A DNA stretch of 40,519 bases from a bacterium (GTDB lineage: Bacteria; Acidobacteriota; Polarisedimenticolia; Polarisedimenticolales; Polarisedimenticolaceae): positions 1 through 40,519 of the forward strand of contig JAAELQ010000318.1 in NCBI GenBank assembly GCA_024226515.1, read 5' to 3'. The notes beneath the pieces were generated by a model. The model saw only the letters and a list, made by a program, of their open reading frames with translations, was not told the DNA's origin and did not search any database. Every line of letters starts with the position of its first letter. Position 1 is the first letter of the stretch. Positions 23,703 to 31,267 of the stretch are shown piece by piece. A program made the position numbers and the translations under genes.

Positions 23703-24961
23703 GCGTCCCTCCCGATCGCGGCGAGCAGCAGCGCGACGCTGCGCTGCAGGGCCCCGCGATTGGCCTCCAGCACGCCGTGGGCCCGCCGGACCATCGCCTC
23801 GCGCTCGAACGCGTCAGCCAGCAGCTCGACGAGCGCGCGCGACAGAGCGTCGGCGTTCGCCACGCGTCGCGCGGCCCGGGCCCGGGTCAGTGCCTCGGCG
23901 GGCTCCTCGACGTTCTCGGTGCGCGGACCGAACAGCACCGGCACGCCGGCGGCCGCGGGCTCCATGACGTTGTGCCCGCCGATCGGGACGAGGCTACCGC
24001 CGACGAAGGCGACCGTCGCGGCGGAGTACAGCTCGGTCAGGTGGCCGACCGTGTCGACGAGCAACACGTCCGCGTCGCGAGCGGCGTCCGCGTCGCCCGC
24101 GGAGATGCGTCGGGCGCGCAGGTCGTGCGCCTCGATCAGGGCGGCGACCTCGTCGGCACGTTCGGGGTGGCGCGGCGCCAGTACGAGGAACAGATCGGAG
24201 TGCTCGCGGCGTGCGTCGGCGAACGCTTGCAGCACGGCCTCGTCCTCGCCGCGCGCCGTCGAGCCGGCCACGAACACCGGGCGCTCGGCCAGGGCCAGGC
24301 GCCGGCGCAACGCGCCGGGGTCGGCGTCGGGCAGCGGAAGGTCGAACTTGATGTTGCCCGTCACCTCGACCGCCGACGGCGGGACGCCGAGCTCGACGAA
24401 GCGGCGCGCGTCGTCGTCGGACTGGGCGCCGACGCGCGCGATCCCGGCGAGCAAGGGCCGATACAGATGTCGCATGCGACGGTAGCGCGCCATGCGCCGC
24501 TCGGACAGGCGGCCGTTGAGCACGACGACCGGCACTCCGGCCGCGTGCGCCTGATGCAGCAGGTTGGGCCACAGCTCCGTCTCGATCAGCGCCAGCCCCG
24601 CCGGACGCAGCTTGCGCAGCAGTCGCCGGTGGTACGAGGGGAAGTCGAGCGGCAGCAGGAAGCTCGCGTCCGCGGGAGCCGACCCCGGTAGCTGGGCCCG
24701 GCCGGTGTTGGTGAAGGCGGACACGACCAGCGGACGCCGGGGATCGACACGCCGGAGCGCCGCGGCCACACCCTGGACGATCCTGGATTCCCCGACCGAC
24801 GAGCCGTGGATCCAGATCGCGTCGGGCCGCGCGTCGGGAAGCGTGCGGGCCCGGCGCTCGGCCCACTCCCGCTTGCCGGCCGCGGAACGACCGCGCCACG
24901 CCGCCAACGCGGTGGCGACGAGTCGAAACGGCAGGAGTGCAACGTTATAAAGAGTCAGCAC
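23699..24961 (-). CDS. waaA: Kdo transferase (3-deoxy-D-manno-octulosonic-acid transferase)
   Basis: 420 residues from GTG 24961 (VLTLYNVALLPFRLV). The frame stays open upstream to 25090 but that part lacks family character. WaaA moves Kdo from CMP-Kdo to lipid A precursor. It is a membrane-anchored GT-B enzyme: IWIHGSSVGESRIVQGVAAA, ALIETELWPNLLHQAHAAGV and the C-terminal VGGSLVPIGGHNVMEPAAAG are hallmarks. No obvious Shine-Dalgarno precedes the GTG, so the start is the least sure of the operon. First gene of the envelope operon; a promoter candidate lies at 25019-25048. Confidence 0.93.
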   Translation of the reverse strand: MLTLYNVALLPFRLVATALAAWRGRSAAGKREWAERRARTLPDARPDAIWIHGSSVGESRIVQGVAAALRRVDPRRPLVVSAFTNTGRAQLPGSAPADASFLLPLDFPSYHRRLLRKLRPAGLALIETELWPNLLHQAHAAGVPVVVLNGRLSERRMARYRRMRHLYRPLLAGIARVGAQSDDDARRFVELGVPPSAVEVTGNIKFDLPLPDADPGALRRRLALAERPVFVAGSTARGEDEAVLQAFADARREHSDLFLVLAPRHPERADEVAALIEAHDLRARRISAGDADAARDADVLLVDTVGHLTELYSAATVAFVGGSLVPIGGHNVMEPAAAGVPVLFGPRTENVEEPAEALTRARAARRVANADALSRALVELLADAFEREAMVRRAHGVLEANRGALQRSVALLLAAIGRDA

Positions 24962-25018
24962 GATCGGAGAAGGGCGGCAACAAGCTCTTTGCGGTGTCAG
25001 AGCACGATCGAGAACGAC

Positions 25019-25048
25019 AGTGTAATTCAGCGCCGAACGGGGCGTCAA
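25019..25048 (-). promoter_or_regulatory. Candidate promoter of the waaA envelope operon
   Basis: On the minus strand TTGACG (25043-25048) and TACACT (25019-25024) are separated by 18 nt. The -35 matches consensus at five of six bases, the -10 at four. It reads toward waaA, about 50 nt upstream of the GTG. The divergent HD-GYP promoter lies beside it. Confidence 0.5.
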
Positions 25049-25065
25049 CGAGGTCGCAAGAGCGG

Positions 25066-25095
25066 TTGCCCAGCTTCCCTGCCCGGCCATATATT
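25066..25095 (+). promoter_or_regulatory. Candidate promoter of the HD-GYP gene
   Basis: TTGCCC (25066-25071), 18-nt spacer, TATATT (25090-25095). It reads toward the GTG at 25146. The two divergent promoters share a compact 184-nt region, so regulation could be linked. Confidence 0.5.
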
Positions 25096-25145
25096 CGGTC
25101 CAACGCCGCCGGTTCGGGCACCGGCGTCAGGAGCCCGCGAATCCC

Positions 25146-27002
25146 GTGAAGAGCAACCATAAACAGGGACCGGTGGAGAGTACCACCCCGTTCCGCCGCC
25201 GTGGACGGATCGTTTACACGCTGGCGGCCGTCCTGGTGAGCATCGGACTGGTGCCCCTGGTGACCGTCTCGTGGAAGCTGATCGAGGTCAACCGTGAGGC
25301 GCTGACCACCGCACAGCAGGAAAACCAGCTGATCACGGCGGCCGCCATCGCCTACGAGCTCGACATCCACGTCGAGGGGCTGGAGGCGCCGATCGTCCGT
25401 GTGGCGCAGACGATGGGCGGAGCCATGCGGCGGCAGGGCGCCAGCTTTCGTCAGGAGACCGAACGCATCCTCGACGGCATCGTCGACGAGCGAATGCCCT
25501 ACCTGCGCCTGACGTCGTTCCAGGGTCGCGGGCTGAAGACCATCGCCTCCGGTGAGCTGCCCGAGGCGCTCGAGCCGGCCTTCGAGCAGGGGTTGCAGGA
25601 CGCCACCGAGATCATGGCGCAGAACGCGCACGAGCGAGAGTCGTACGCGGAGCTGTCGGACCCGATCCTGCTGACCGGCGACGGGCCGCAGGTCCGGCTG
25701 GTCGTTTCCGCCCCGATCGTCTCGCGAGGGAGGTTTCTCGGCGTTCTCTCCGGGCTGGTCGATCTGCAGCGGGTGTGGGAGTCCGTCGTCCGCCGCAACC
25801 GGCAGGGACACACGATTTACGCCGTCGACCGCTCGGGCGTCGTCTTCGCCTCGAACAACCCGACCCAGATCGCTCCGGGAACCGACCTGACGAATCAGGA
25901 TCTCGTTCGCCGTTTCCTCGGCTCGCGCGGAAAGGCACGTGGGACGATGCCGTTCCGCGAGGAGCGACACGGGATCCAGGAGGAGTACCTCGGCTCGTTC
26001 GAGGGGACGCCCCACCAGTGGGGCATCCTCGTCCAGAACCGGCGCGGCGACATCTACGCCCCGATCCGCCAGATGGTGCGCAGTACGCTGAGCTGGGCAC
26101 TCGCCGCCGTCGGCATCGCCATCATCGCCGCGATCGTGTTCGCGCGGACGCTGTCGAATCCGGCCAAGCGATTGGCCGCCGCGTCGCGGGCCTTCGCGTC
26201 CGGCGAATTCGCGAAACGCGTCGAGGTTCGATCGGGCAACGAGCTGGGCGAGCTGGCCTACACCTTCAATCGCATGGCCGACGAGATCGAGGATCAGATC
26301 CGCCGGCTCAGGCACGCGGCCGAGGAGAACCGGGAGCTGTTCCTCGGCACGATCCGCGCCATGGCCCAGGCCATCGATGCCAAGGACCCGTACACGCGCG
26401 GCCACTCCGTGCGCGTCAATCGCTATTCGGTGATCGTCGCGCGGCAGATGGGGCTGACCGACGAGCGGCTGGCCGATATTCACGTCGCCTCGTTGATGCA
26501 CGACGTGGGCAAGATCGGGATCGACGACAAGGTGTTGCAGAAGCCCGGCAAGCTGACCGACGAAGAGTTCGAGATCATGAAGACGCACACCGTGCTGGGC
26601 GCCGAGATCGTGGCCCCGATCCAGAAGATGAAGCACATCATCCCCGGCCTGCGCTCGCACCACGAGAAGTGGGGCGGGGGAGGATACCCGGATGCACTCG
26701 TCGGAGAGCAGATCCCGGAGATGGCGCGGATCATCGCCGTCGCGGACGCGTTCGACGCGATGACGACGCACCGGCCGTACCAGACGGCGATGACCTTCCC
26801 GCAGGCCCACAAGCGGCTGAACGACCTGATCGGCATCAACTTCGAGGGACGTATCGTCGAGGCGTTCAATCGCGCGTATCAGCAGGGACTGATTCACCCC
26901 GAGCCGGAAGAGGACGACTCCCGCATCGACGGGATCGAACCCGAGCAGATCGACGTCCCGGCCCCGGTCGCGGTTCCCGCAACCGTGGCGGCGGGCCGTT
27001 AG
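25146..27002 (+). CDS. Membrane HD-GYP domain protein (probable c-di-GMP phosphodiesterase) with Cache-like sensor and HAMP
   Basis: 618 residues from GTG 25146. One membrane helix near residues 24-45, a periplasmic region of about 260 residues with Cache-like features (VVSAPIVSRGRFLGVLSGLV, IYAVDRSGVVFASN), a second membrane helix near 313-335, a HAMP linker (LSNPAKRLAAASRAFASGEF) and then an HD-GYP domain. The HD pair is His452-Asp453 in MHDVGKIGIDDKVL, and HHEKWGGGGYPD (His505 onward) is the GYP motif. ARIIAVADAFDAMTTHRPYQ is also conserved. Such proteins usually hydrolyse c-di-GMP or related nucleotides in response to an external ligand; ligand unknown. The stop overlaps the convergent HEAT gene. 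Confidence 0.92.
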   Translation: MKSNHKQGPVESTTPFRRRGRIVYTLAAVLVSIGLVPLVTVSWKLIEVNREALTTAQQENQLITAAAIAYELDIHVEGLEAPIVRVAQTMGGAMRRQGASFRQETERILDGIVDERMPYLRLTSFQGRGLKTIASGELPEALEPAFEQGLQDATEIMAQNAHERESYAELSDPILLTGDGPQVRLVVSAPIVSRGRFLGVLSGLVDLQRVWESVVRRNRQGHTIYAVDRSGVVFASNNPTQIAPGTDLTNQDLVRRFLGSRGKARGTMPFREERHGIQEEYLGSFEGTPHQWGILVQNRRGDIYAPIRQMVRSTLSWALAAVGIAIIAAIVFARTLSNPAKRLAAASRAFASGEFAKRVEVRSGNELGELAYTFNRMADEIEDQIRRLRHAAEENRELFLGTIRAMAQAIDAKDPYTRGHSVRVNRYSVIVARQMGLTDERLADIHVASLMHDVGKIGIDDKVLQKPGKLTDEEFEIMKTHTVLGAEIVAPIQKMKHIIPGLRSHHEKWGGGGYPDALVGEQIPEMARIIAVADAFDAMTTHRPYQTAMTFPQAHKRLNDLIGINFEGRIVEAFNRAYQQGLIHPEPEEDDSRIDGIEPEQIDVPAPVAVPATVAAGR

Positions 27003-29005
27003 CGCATGTTGATCCGTTCCGGCGGCTGATCGTAACGGGCGATCGAACGCCCCGCCCGCACGCTGCGCGCGATCGAATCCAGTCGAAGCTGCTCCTCGCC
27101 GCGGCTCCACTTGATGTACCGCATCCGCTCGATGCGGAACTTCGAGTACGTGGCCAGCCCTTCGTCGTGCGAGGCGAGGATGAGGTACACGAGAACCCTG
27201 GCGTCGCGAGCGTCGCGCATCTCGACGGCGGTGCGCAGCGCGTCGACCATCTTGGGGCCGCCGATCGTGCGCGCCGCCCAGGCGGCGTTCTCGCGCAGTT
27301 CGAGGTGACTGAAGTCCCGGAACAGGTCGGACGTCAGCACACGGACGATCAGCTTGCGCGAAACTTCGTTGTCGACGTTGCGCAGGGCGCGCAGAATCTC
27401 GGCGCCCTCCTTCAGGTCGACGCGGCCGAACTGCTCGGTCAGCGCGCGGGCCGCTTTCTTGCCGCCCAGCTCGCCGAGGCGGCGGTAGGCCAGCATGCGC
27501 TGGTCGGCCGTCTCGGAGTCGAGCGCCTCGATCCAGCGGGCAGTGTTCTCTCCGTTGGCCTCGAGCATCTCGAAGCGCGAGATCAAGCCGTCGAAGATCG
27601 CCTTGGTCCCGACGTCGCCGAGCTCGGCGCCGATTGCTCGTAGTCCCTCCAGCGCGTCGGTGTTGCCCAGCGCGATCAGGGCTTCGCCGATCACGCGCAC
27701 GCGGTCGCGGAAGCTCGCGCGCTCCTTCGCTCCGACCGCCTCGACCTTGACCAGCCGTTCGACGAGGATCGGCGCGGCCTTCTGCTGGCCGGCACTCGCG
27801 TGGCGCTCGGTGGCGAGCTGGACCAGGCTCCAGTTGTTCGAGCGCAGCACGTCGAGCAGGACCTGTTCGGCCTCGTCGGTCCCCAGCTTGCCCAGCGCTT
27901 CGACCGAACGCGCTACCGAGCGGCTCTCTCCCGCCGCGAGGGCCGCCTTCAGCATCGGCATGGCCTCGGCGTGCGGACGGCGCGCCAACGCGTCGGTGAG
28001 GTAGAAGTACTCGTCGGTCCCGGCCTTGGCCCAGTGGCTCTCCAGCAGCGGGATCGCCTCCGCGCCGCGTTGCTGCAGCAGCAGCTCGTAGATCAACCCG
28101 CGAATCACGAGGTCGGTCTCGGTCTCGAGACGCTTGACGAACATGTCGTGACCGCGCGGAGAGTGGAGGTCGCGCAGCGCGTGAACGGCGCTGCGCTGCA
28201 CGCGCGGCTCCAGGTCATTCATCGCACGCTCGAGCGCCGCGATCGCATCGTCGCCGCCGATCGTGCCGAGGGCGCGCGCGGCCTGCCGCCGCATCATCGG
28301 GTCCGGGTCGTCCTCGAGCGCGCGGACGACCCGCGGCGTGGCGGCCGGATCGGCGATGCGCTGCAACGCCTTCAGCGAGTAGATGCGCTCCATGCGCAGG
28401 TCCGGGTTGTCCTCGACGTCCCAGTCGTCGAGCTGCTCGAGCAGATGCGGGACGCTCTCGGGCGACAGGATCAGGCCCGCCGATTCGAGCACGGAGGTGT
28501 GCGCATGAAACGGGAAGTGGCCCGACAGGTGACGGCCGTCGCTGAGCAGGTCCAGCGCGTCGAGCTTGCCCATCAGAGCCAGGGCCCATGCGGCCCACGC
28601 CTTGCGTCCGGCGGGATAGTCGCCTTCCTGGGCCTCGGCGCGCACGATCGCGTCGCGCAGCGCCTGCTCTGCCTCGGTCGAGTCGAACTGGCCGAGCGCG
28701 TAGGCGCAGAAGAAGTAGCTGTACTTCAGATCCTGTTCGAGCTCGTTGATCAGGTACGGAATGGCGTCGGGACCGAGCTGCTCCATGTCCTCGACCGCCC
28801 GCACCAGGTTCTCCACCTGCTGGCCGCCGCTGTCCGCGCGGTTCGCCTGCAGTTGCAGGGCGTCGCGCACGGCGGAGCGCACCTGCTCCTGGCGCACCAG
28901 CTCTTCCGCGGCGGACAGCGCCGCGGAGTCGTCCTGGGCCGCCACGGGAAAGAGACCCGCACAGGTCAACAATAAGAACGCCACGACCGGCCGGAAACGC
29001 AACAC
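26999..29005 (-). CDS. Large secreted HEAT-repeat protein
   Basis: 668 residues from GTG 29005 with AGGAGG 8 nt upstream. A signal peptide is clear (MLRFRPVVAFLLLTCAGLFP, then VAAQ as likely cleavage region). The rest is mostly helical repeats of HEAT/PBS-lyase type, such as DPDPMMRRQAARALGTIGGD and DEAEQVLLDVLRSNNWSLVQ, suggesting a protein-binding scaffold in the periplasm. No catalytic motif seen. The TAA stop overlaps the stop of the HD-GYP gene (TTAG at 26999-27002). It is divergent from a HEAT-repeat lipoprotein, which suggests a linked role. Function unknown. Confidence 0.85.
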   Translation of the reverse strand: MLRFRPVVAFLLLTCAGLFPVAAQDDSAALSAAEELVRQEQVRSAVRDALQLQANRADSGGQQVENLVRAVEDMEQLGPDAIPYLINELEQDLKYSYFFCAYALGQFDSTEAEQALRDAIVRAEAQEGDYPAGRKAWAAWALALMGKLDALDLLSDGRHLSGHFPFHAHTSVLESAGLILSPESVPHLLEQLDDWDVEDNPDLRMERIYSLKALQRIADPAATPRVVRALEDDPDPMMRRQAARALGTIGGDDAIAALERAMNDLEPRVQRSAVHALRDLHSPRGHDMFVKRLETETDLVIRGLIYELLLQQRGAEAIPLLESHWAKAGTDEYFYLTDALARRPHAEAMPMLKAALAAGESRSVARSVEALGKLGTDEAEQVLLDVLRSNNWSLVQLATERHASAGQQKAAPILVERLVKVEAVGAKERASFRDRVRVIGEALIALGNTDALEGLRAIGAELGDVGTKAIFDGLISRFEMLEANGENTARWIEALDSETADQRMLAYRRLGELGGKKAARALTEQFGRVDLKEGAEILRALRNVDNEVSRKLIVRVLTSDLFRDFSHLELRENAAWAARTIGGPKMVDALRTAVEMRDARDARVLVYLILASHDEGLATYSKFRIERMRYIKWSRGEEQLRLDSIARSVRAGRSIARYDQPPERINMR

Positions 29006-29054
29006 GGCCGAATCCTCCTAGAACTTTCGAGAAACACCGGGGATCAGGGAAGGA

Positions 29055-29083
29055 ACTATACCTGTGCGTCAGCCGTGGGGCAA
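29055..29083 (-). promoter_or_regulatory. Candidate promoter of the large HEAT-repeat gene
   Basis: On the minus strand TTGCCC (29078-29083), a 17-nt spacer and TATAGT (29055-29060, five of six matches). It lies about 50 nt upstream of the GTG at 29005 and reads leftward. Confidence 0.55.
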
Positions 29084-29116
29084 AGAACTCGCCGCTCTCC
29101 GGCATCTCGCCTGGTC

Positions 29117-29122
29117 TATAAT
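29117..29122 (+). promoter_or_regulatory. Perfect -10 hexamer upstream of HEAT-repeat lipoprotein
   Basis: TATAAT at 29117-29122, 33 nt before the ATG at 29156. No good -35 is found 16-18 nt upstream, so activity may need an activator. It is back-to-back with the promoter of the divergent HEAT gene. Confidence 0.45.
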
Positions 29123-29155
29123 CCGCGCACTCGGGTCGGGCTTTGGAGGCTATTC

Positions 29156-30406
29156 ATGTTGTCCTACGACGCGACCGTGTCGCGCTGTCTTGTGGTGTCC
29201 GTGTTTGCGAGCTGCCTTTGCCTGGCGCTCGTCGGCTGTGCGACCGGCGAACCGGCCGCCGTGGCGCAGGCGCGCGGGGTCTTCGGCGAGAAGATCGACG
29301 AGGACGTGCAGTACGCGCGCTACGCGCTGTCGCTCGTGGGCGGCGCTCGCTTCGACGACGCCGAGCAGCTGATCCTGCGCTCGATCACCTCGGCGCATCA
29401 ACAGGTGGCGCTGCAGGCGATGGAGGCACTCGACGAACCGCTGTCCGCGGACGCCGTGACCGCACTGCAGACTCTGTTCCGCGAGCGCGGCGGGGCGGTG
29501 CAGCGCGACGCGGCCGTCCTGTTGGCGGCGAACGGCGACGCGGAGGCGCTGGAGTTCGTCAAGGGGCACATCGCGGAGACGACCGGCACGCTGGATCTCG
29601 ACGCGGTCGTCTTGCTGGCCGGCGCGGGCGAGCAGGAGTTGCTGACCGGCGTTCTACGCCGTCGGATGGAGTCGGACTCGTCCGAACTGCGCGACGAGGC
29701 GTACGCGGTCCTGGGGCAACTGAGCCGGCCCTGGGCCACCGCGCTGCTGCTCGAGGGTTTCGAGCGCGAGCGCGGCGCGGAACGGCAGGGGGCGATTCGC
29801 GCGCTGGGCCTGACCGGCGATCCCGCCGTCGCGGAGAAGATCGCGCGCTTCACCAACACCCAGGGGCTGGTGTTCACGACACTCGAGGCCCTGGGGGCCG
29901 TCGGCAACGCCTCCGTCGCCGCGCGCCTCGAGAAGCAGGGCGCCCACGACGAACCGCTGGTTCGCGTCTTTGCCGGCGCCGCGCTGTGGCGCCTGGGGGA
30001 CGGCGCCGCGGGCATGGCCGTGCTGGAGCCGCTGTCGACTCACGAGGACCCGACCGTCCGGCGCAACGTCGCCGAGCAGCTGAGCGAGATTCACGCGGCC
30101 GAGGCGGTGCCTCTGCTGGAGGTGCTGGCGCGGGACGCCGAGGGGGCGGTTCAGATCGCGGCGCTGCACGCCCTGTCCGAGCGCGAGTCCGACGCCCTGG
30201 CGAACCTGTACCTCGACCTGTCCTCCGTGGCGAACTACGAGGTCTCCACGCTGGCGCTCGACGGCCTGGCGCGCCTGGGGGCCTGGGACGCCGTCGAGTC
30301 GCTGCAGCCGCTGCTGGCCAGCGAGAACCCATACGTCGCGATCGCGGCCGCCCACGCGATCCTCAACATCCATGCGCGCGACCCGGGGGCCGCCGGCTCC
30401 GCGTAG
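29156..30406 (+). CDS. HEAT-repeat lipoprotein
   Basis: 416 residues from ATG 29156 with GGAGG 6 nt upstream; an upstream in-frame start at 29075 would add residues that do not fit a signal peptide. The N-terminus is a type II signal peptide with lipobox LVGC (VFASCLCLALVGC), so the protein is anchored to a membrane by lipid. The mature part is helical repeats, e.g. DSSELRDEAYAVLGQLSRPW and AERQGAIRALGLTGDPAVAE, ending GSA. It probably binds a partner. It faces the larger HEAT protein gene. Function unknown. Confidence 0.83.
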   Translation: MLSYDATVSRCLVVSVFASCLCLALVGCATGEPAAVAQARGVFGEKIDEDVQYARYALSLVGGARFDDAEQLILRSITSAHQQVALQAMEALDEPLSADAVTALQTLFRERGGAVQRDAAVLLAANGDAEALEFVKGHIAETTGTLDLDAVVLLAGAGEQELLTGVLRRRMESDSSELRDEAYAVLGQLSRPWATALLLEGFERERGAERQGAIRALGLTGDPAVAEKIARFTNTQGLVFTTLEALGAVGNASVAARLEKQGAHDEPLVRVFAGAALWRLGDGAAGMAVLEPLSTHEDPTVRRNVAEQLSEIHAAEAVPLLEVLARDAEGAVQIAALHALSERESDALANLYLDLSSVANYEVSTLALDGLARLGAWDAVESLQPLLASENPYVAIAAAHAILNIHARDPGAAGSA

Positions 30407-30412
30407 CGGGTG

Positions 30413-30441
30413 TTGACTTTCGCGGATCTTTCGCCTAGTGT
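30413..30441 (+). promoter_or_regulatory. lexA promoter with repeated TTTCGC motif
   Basis: TTGACT (30413-30418), 17-nt spacer, TAGTGT (30436-30441). The spacer contains TTTCGC starting at 30418 and TTTCGCCTA at 30429-30437. The same nonamer sits in the same register in the recA promoter, making it a candidate LexA operator. Confidence 0.7.
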
Positions 30442-30461
30442 GGCCCTAAGGAGGTGTTCCG

Positions 30462-31067
30462 ATGGCCCTGACGCGACGCCAACGAGAGGTGCTGGACGTC
30501 ATCCGCGAGTTCGTGGAGCTCCACGGCTATTCGCCCAGCCTCGAGGAGATCGGCGGTCGGCTGGGTCTGTCGTCGGTGGCCACGGTGCACAAGCACGTCT
30601 CGCACCTCGTGCAGAAGGGCTTCGTTCGCCGCGCGTGGAACCAGAACCGCTCGATCGAGCTGGTCGGCAACGACGACCACGGTGGGGTGGCGCAGCTGTG
30701 CCTCGCCGGGACGATCGCGGCGGGCCAGCCGCTGGAGGCCGTGCAGGGCACCGAGAGCATCACCGTCCCGGAGGACATGGTCCGCAACGCCGACCGTAGC
30801 TATGTGCTCAAGGTCGAGGGCGACTCGATGATCAACGAGCAGATCCGCGACGGCGACTTCGTCGTCATCGAGGGACGCGATCAGGTCTCAGAGGGTGAGA
30901 CCGTCGTGGCGCTGATCGAGGGCAGCGAGGCCACACTGAAGAAGTTTTTCCGCGAGGGGCCGCACGTACGCCTCGAGCCGGCCAACCCGACCATCGATCC
31001 GATCGTCGTGCCCGCCGACCGGGTCCAGATCCAGGGCGTCGTCGTCGGCGTCATCCGCAAGTACTGA
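30462..31067 (+). CDS. lexA: LexA repressor
   Basis: 201 residues, canonical length. LexA represses SOS genes until RecA filaments trigger self-cleavage. The N-terminal winged helix-turn-helix is SPSLEEIGGRLGLSSVATVH followed by KHVSHLVQKGFVRR. The cleavage bond is Ala82-Gly83 in CLAGTIAAG. The catalytic dyad is Ser122 in VEGDSM and Lys160 in ATLKKF. The ribosome binding site is a perfect AAGGAGGT 7 nt upstream. The recognition helix (residues about 36-45) is not identical to that of E. coli or B. subtilis, so operator specificity must be established for this lineage. Confidence 0.96.
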   Translation: MALTRRQREVLDVIREFVELHGYSPSLEEIGGRLGLSSVATVHKHVSHLVQKGFVRRAWNQNRSIELVGNDDHGGVAQLCLAGTIAAGQPLEAVQGTESITVPEDMVRNADRSYVLKVEGDSMINEQIRDGDFVVIEGRDQVSEGETVVALIEGSEATLKKFFREGPHVRLEPANPTIDPIVVPADRVQIQGVVVGVIRKY

Positions 31068-31071
31068 TCGA

Positions 31072-31106
31072 GGTTCTCGGAACCCCCCGGGGGCTACTGC
31101 CCCCGG
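31072..31106 (+). other. Tandem hairpins after lexA
   Basis: GGTTC-TCG-GAACC at 31072-31084 is followed by CCGGGGG (31087-31093) and CCCCCGG (31100-31106) with loop CTACTG. The second stem is very strong but lacks a T-run, so it is a terminator-like or RNA-stability element. The loop-and-stem form resembles two hairpins after the TPR gene (35334 and 35408). The rest of 31107-31267 shows no gene. CATAAT at about 31235 could be part of a pabB promoter but has no -35. Confidence 0.5.
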
Positions 31107-31267
31107 ACCCCCGCTACCGCACTCCACGACGGCCGCAGACGGCCATCGTTCCGTTTGGTCCTTGTTCTCTTCGGATCGCTGCATTGCGGGCCGCGTCGGT
31201 CGCTCGCCAACCTCGACGCCAGGGCGGGCGCGTGCATAATGCTGCGTCTTAGCTGCCGGAGATGCCC

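Noticed and set aside
24945..27110. 721-residue minus-strand open frame opposite the HD-GYP gene
   Set aside because: Composition is typical of antisense of a GC-rich gene; the HD-GYP protein on the + strand has all motifs.
30442..30461. Known LexA boxes (GAAC-N4-GTTC, CTGT-N8-ACAG, GTTC-N7-GTTC) at lexA
   Set aside because: None is present between the preceding gene and the lexA start.
31087..31106. Classical intrinsic terminator after lexA
   Set aside because: Stem is strong but no T-run follows; recorded only as a hairpin.
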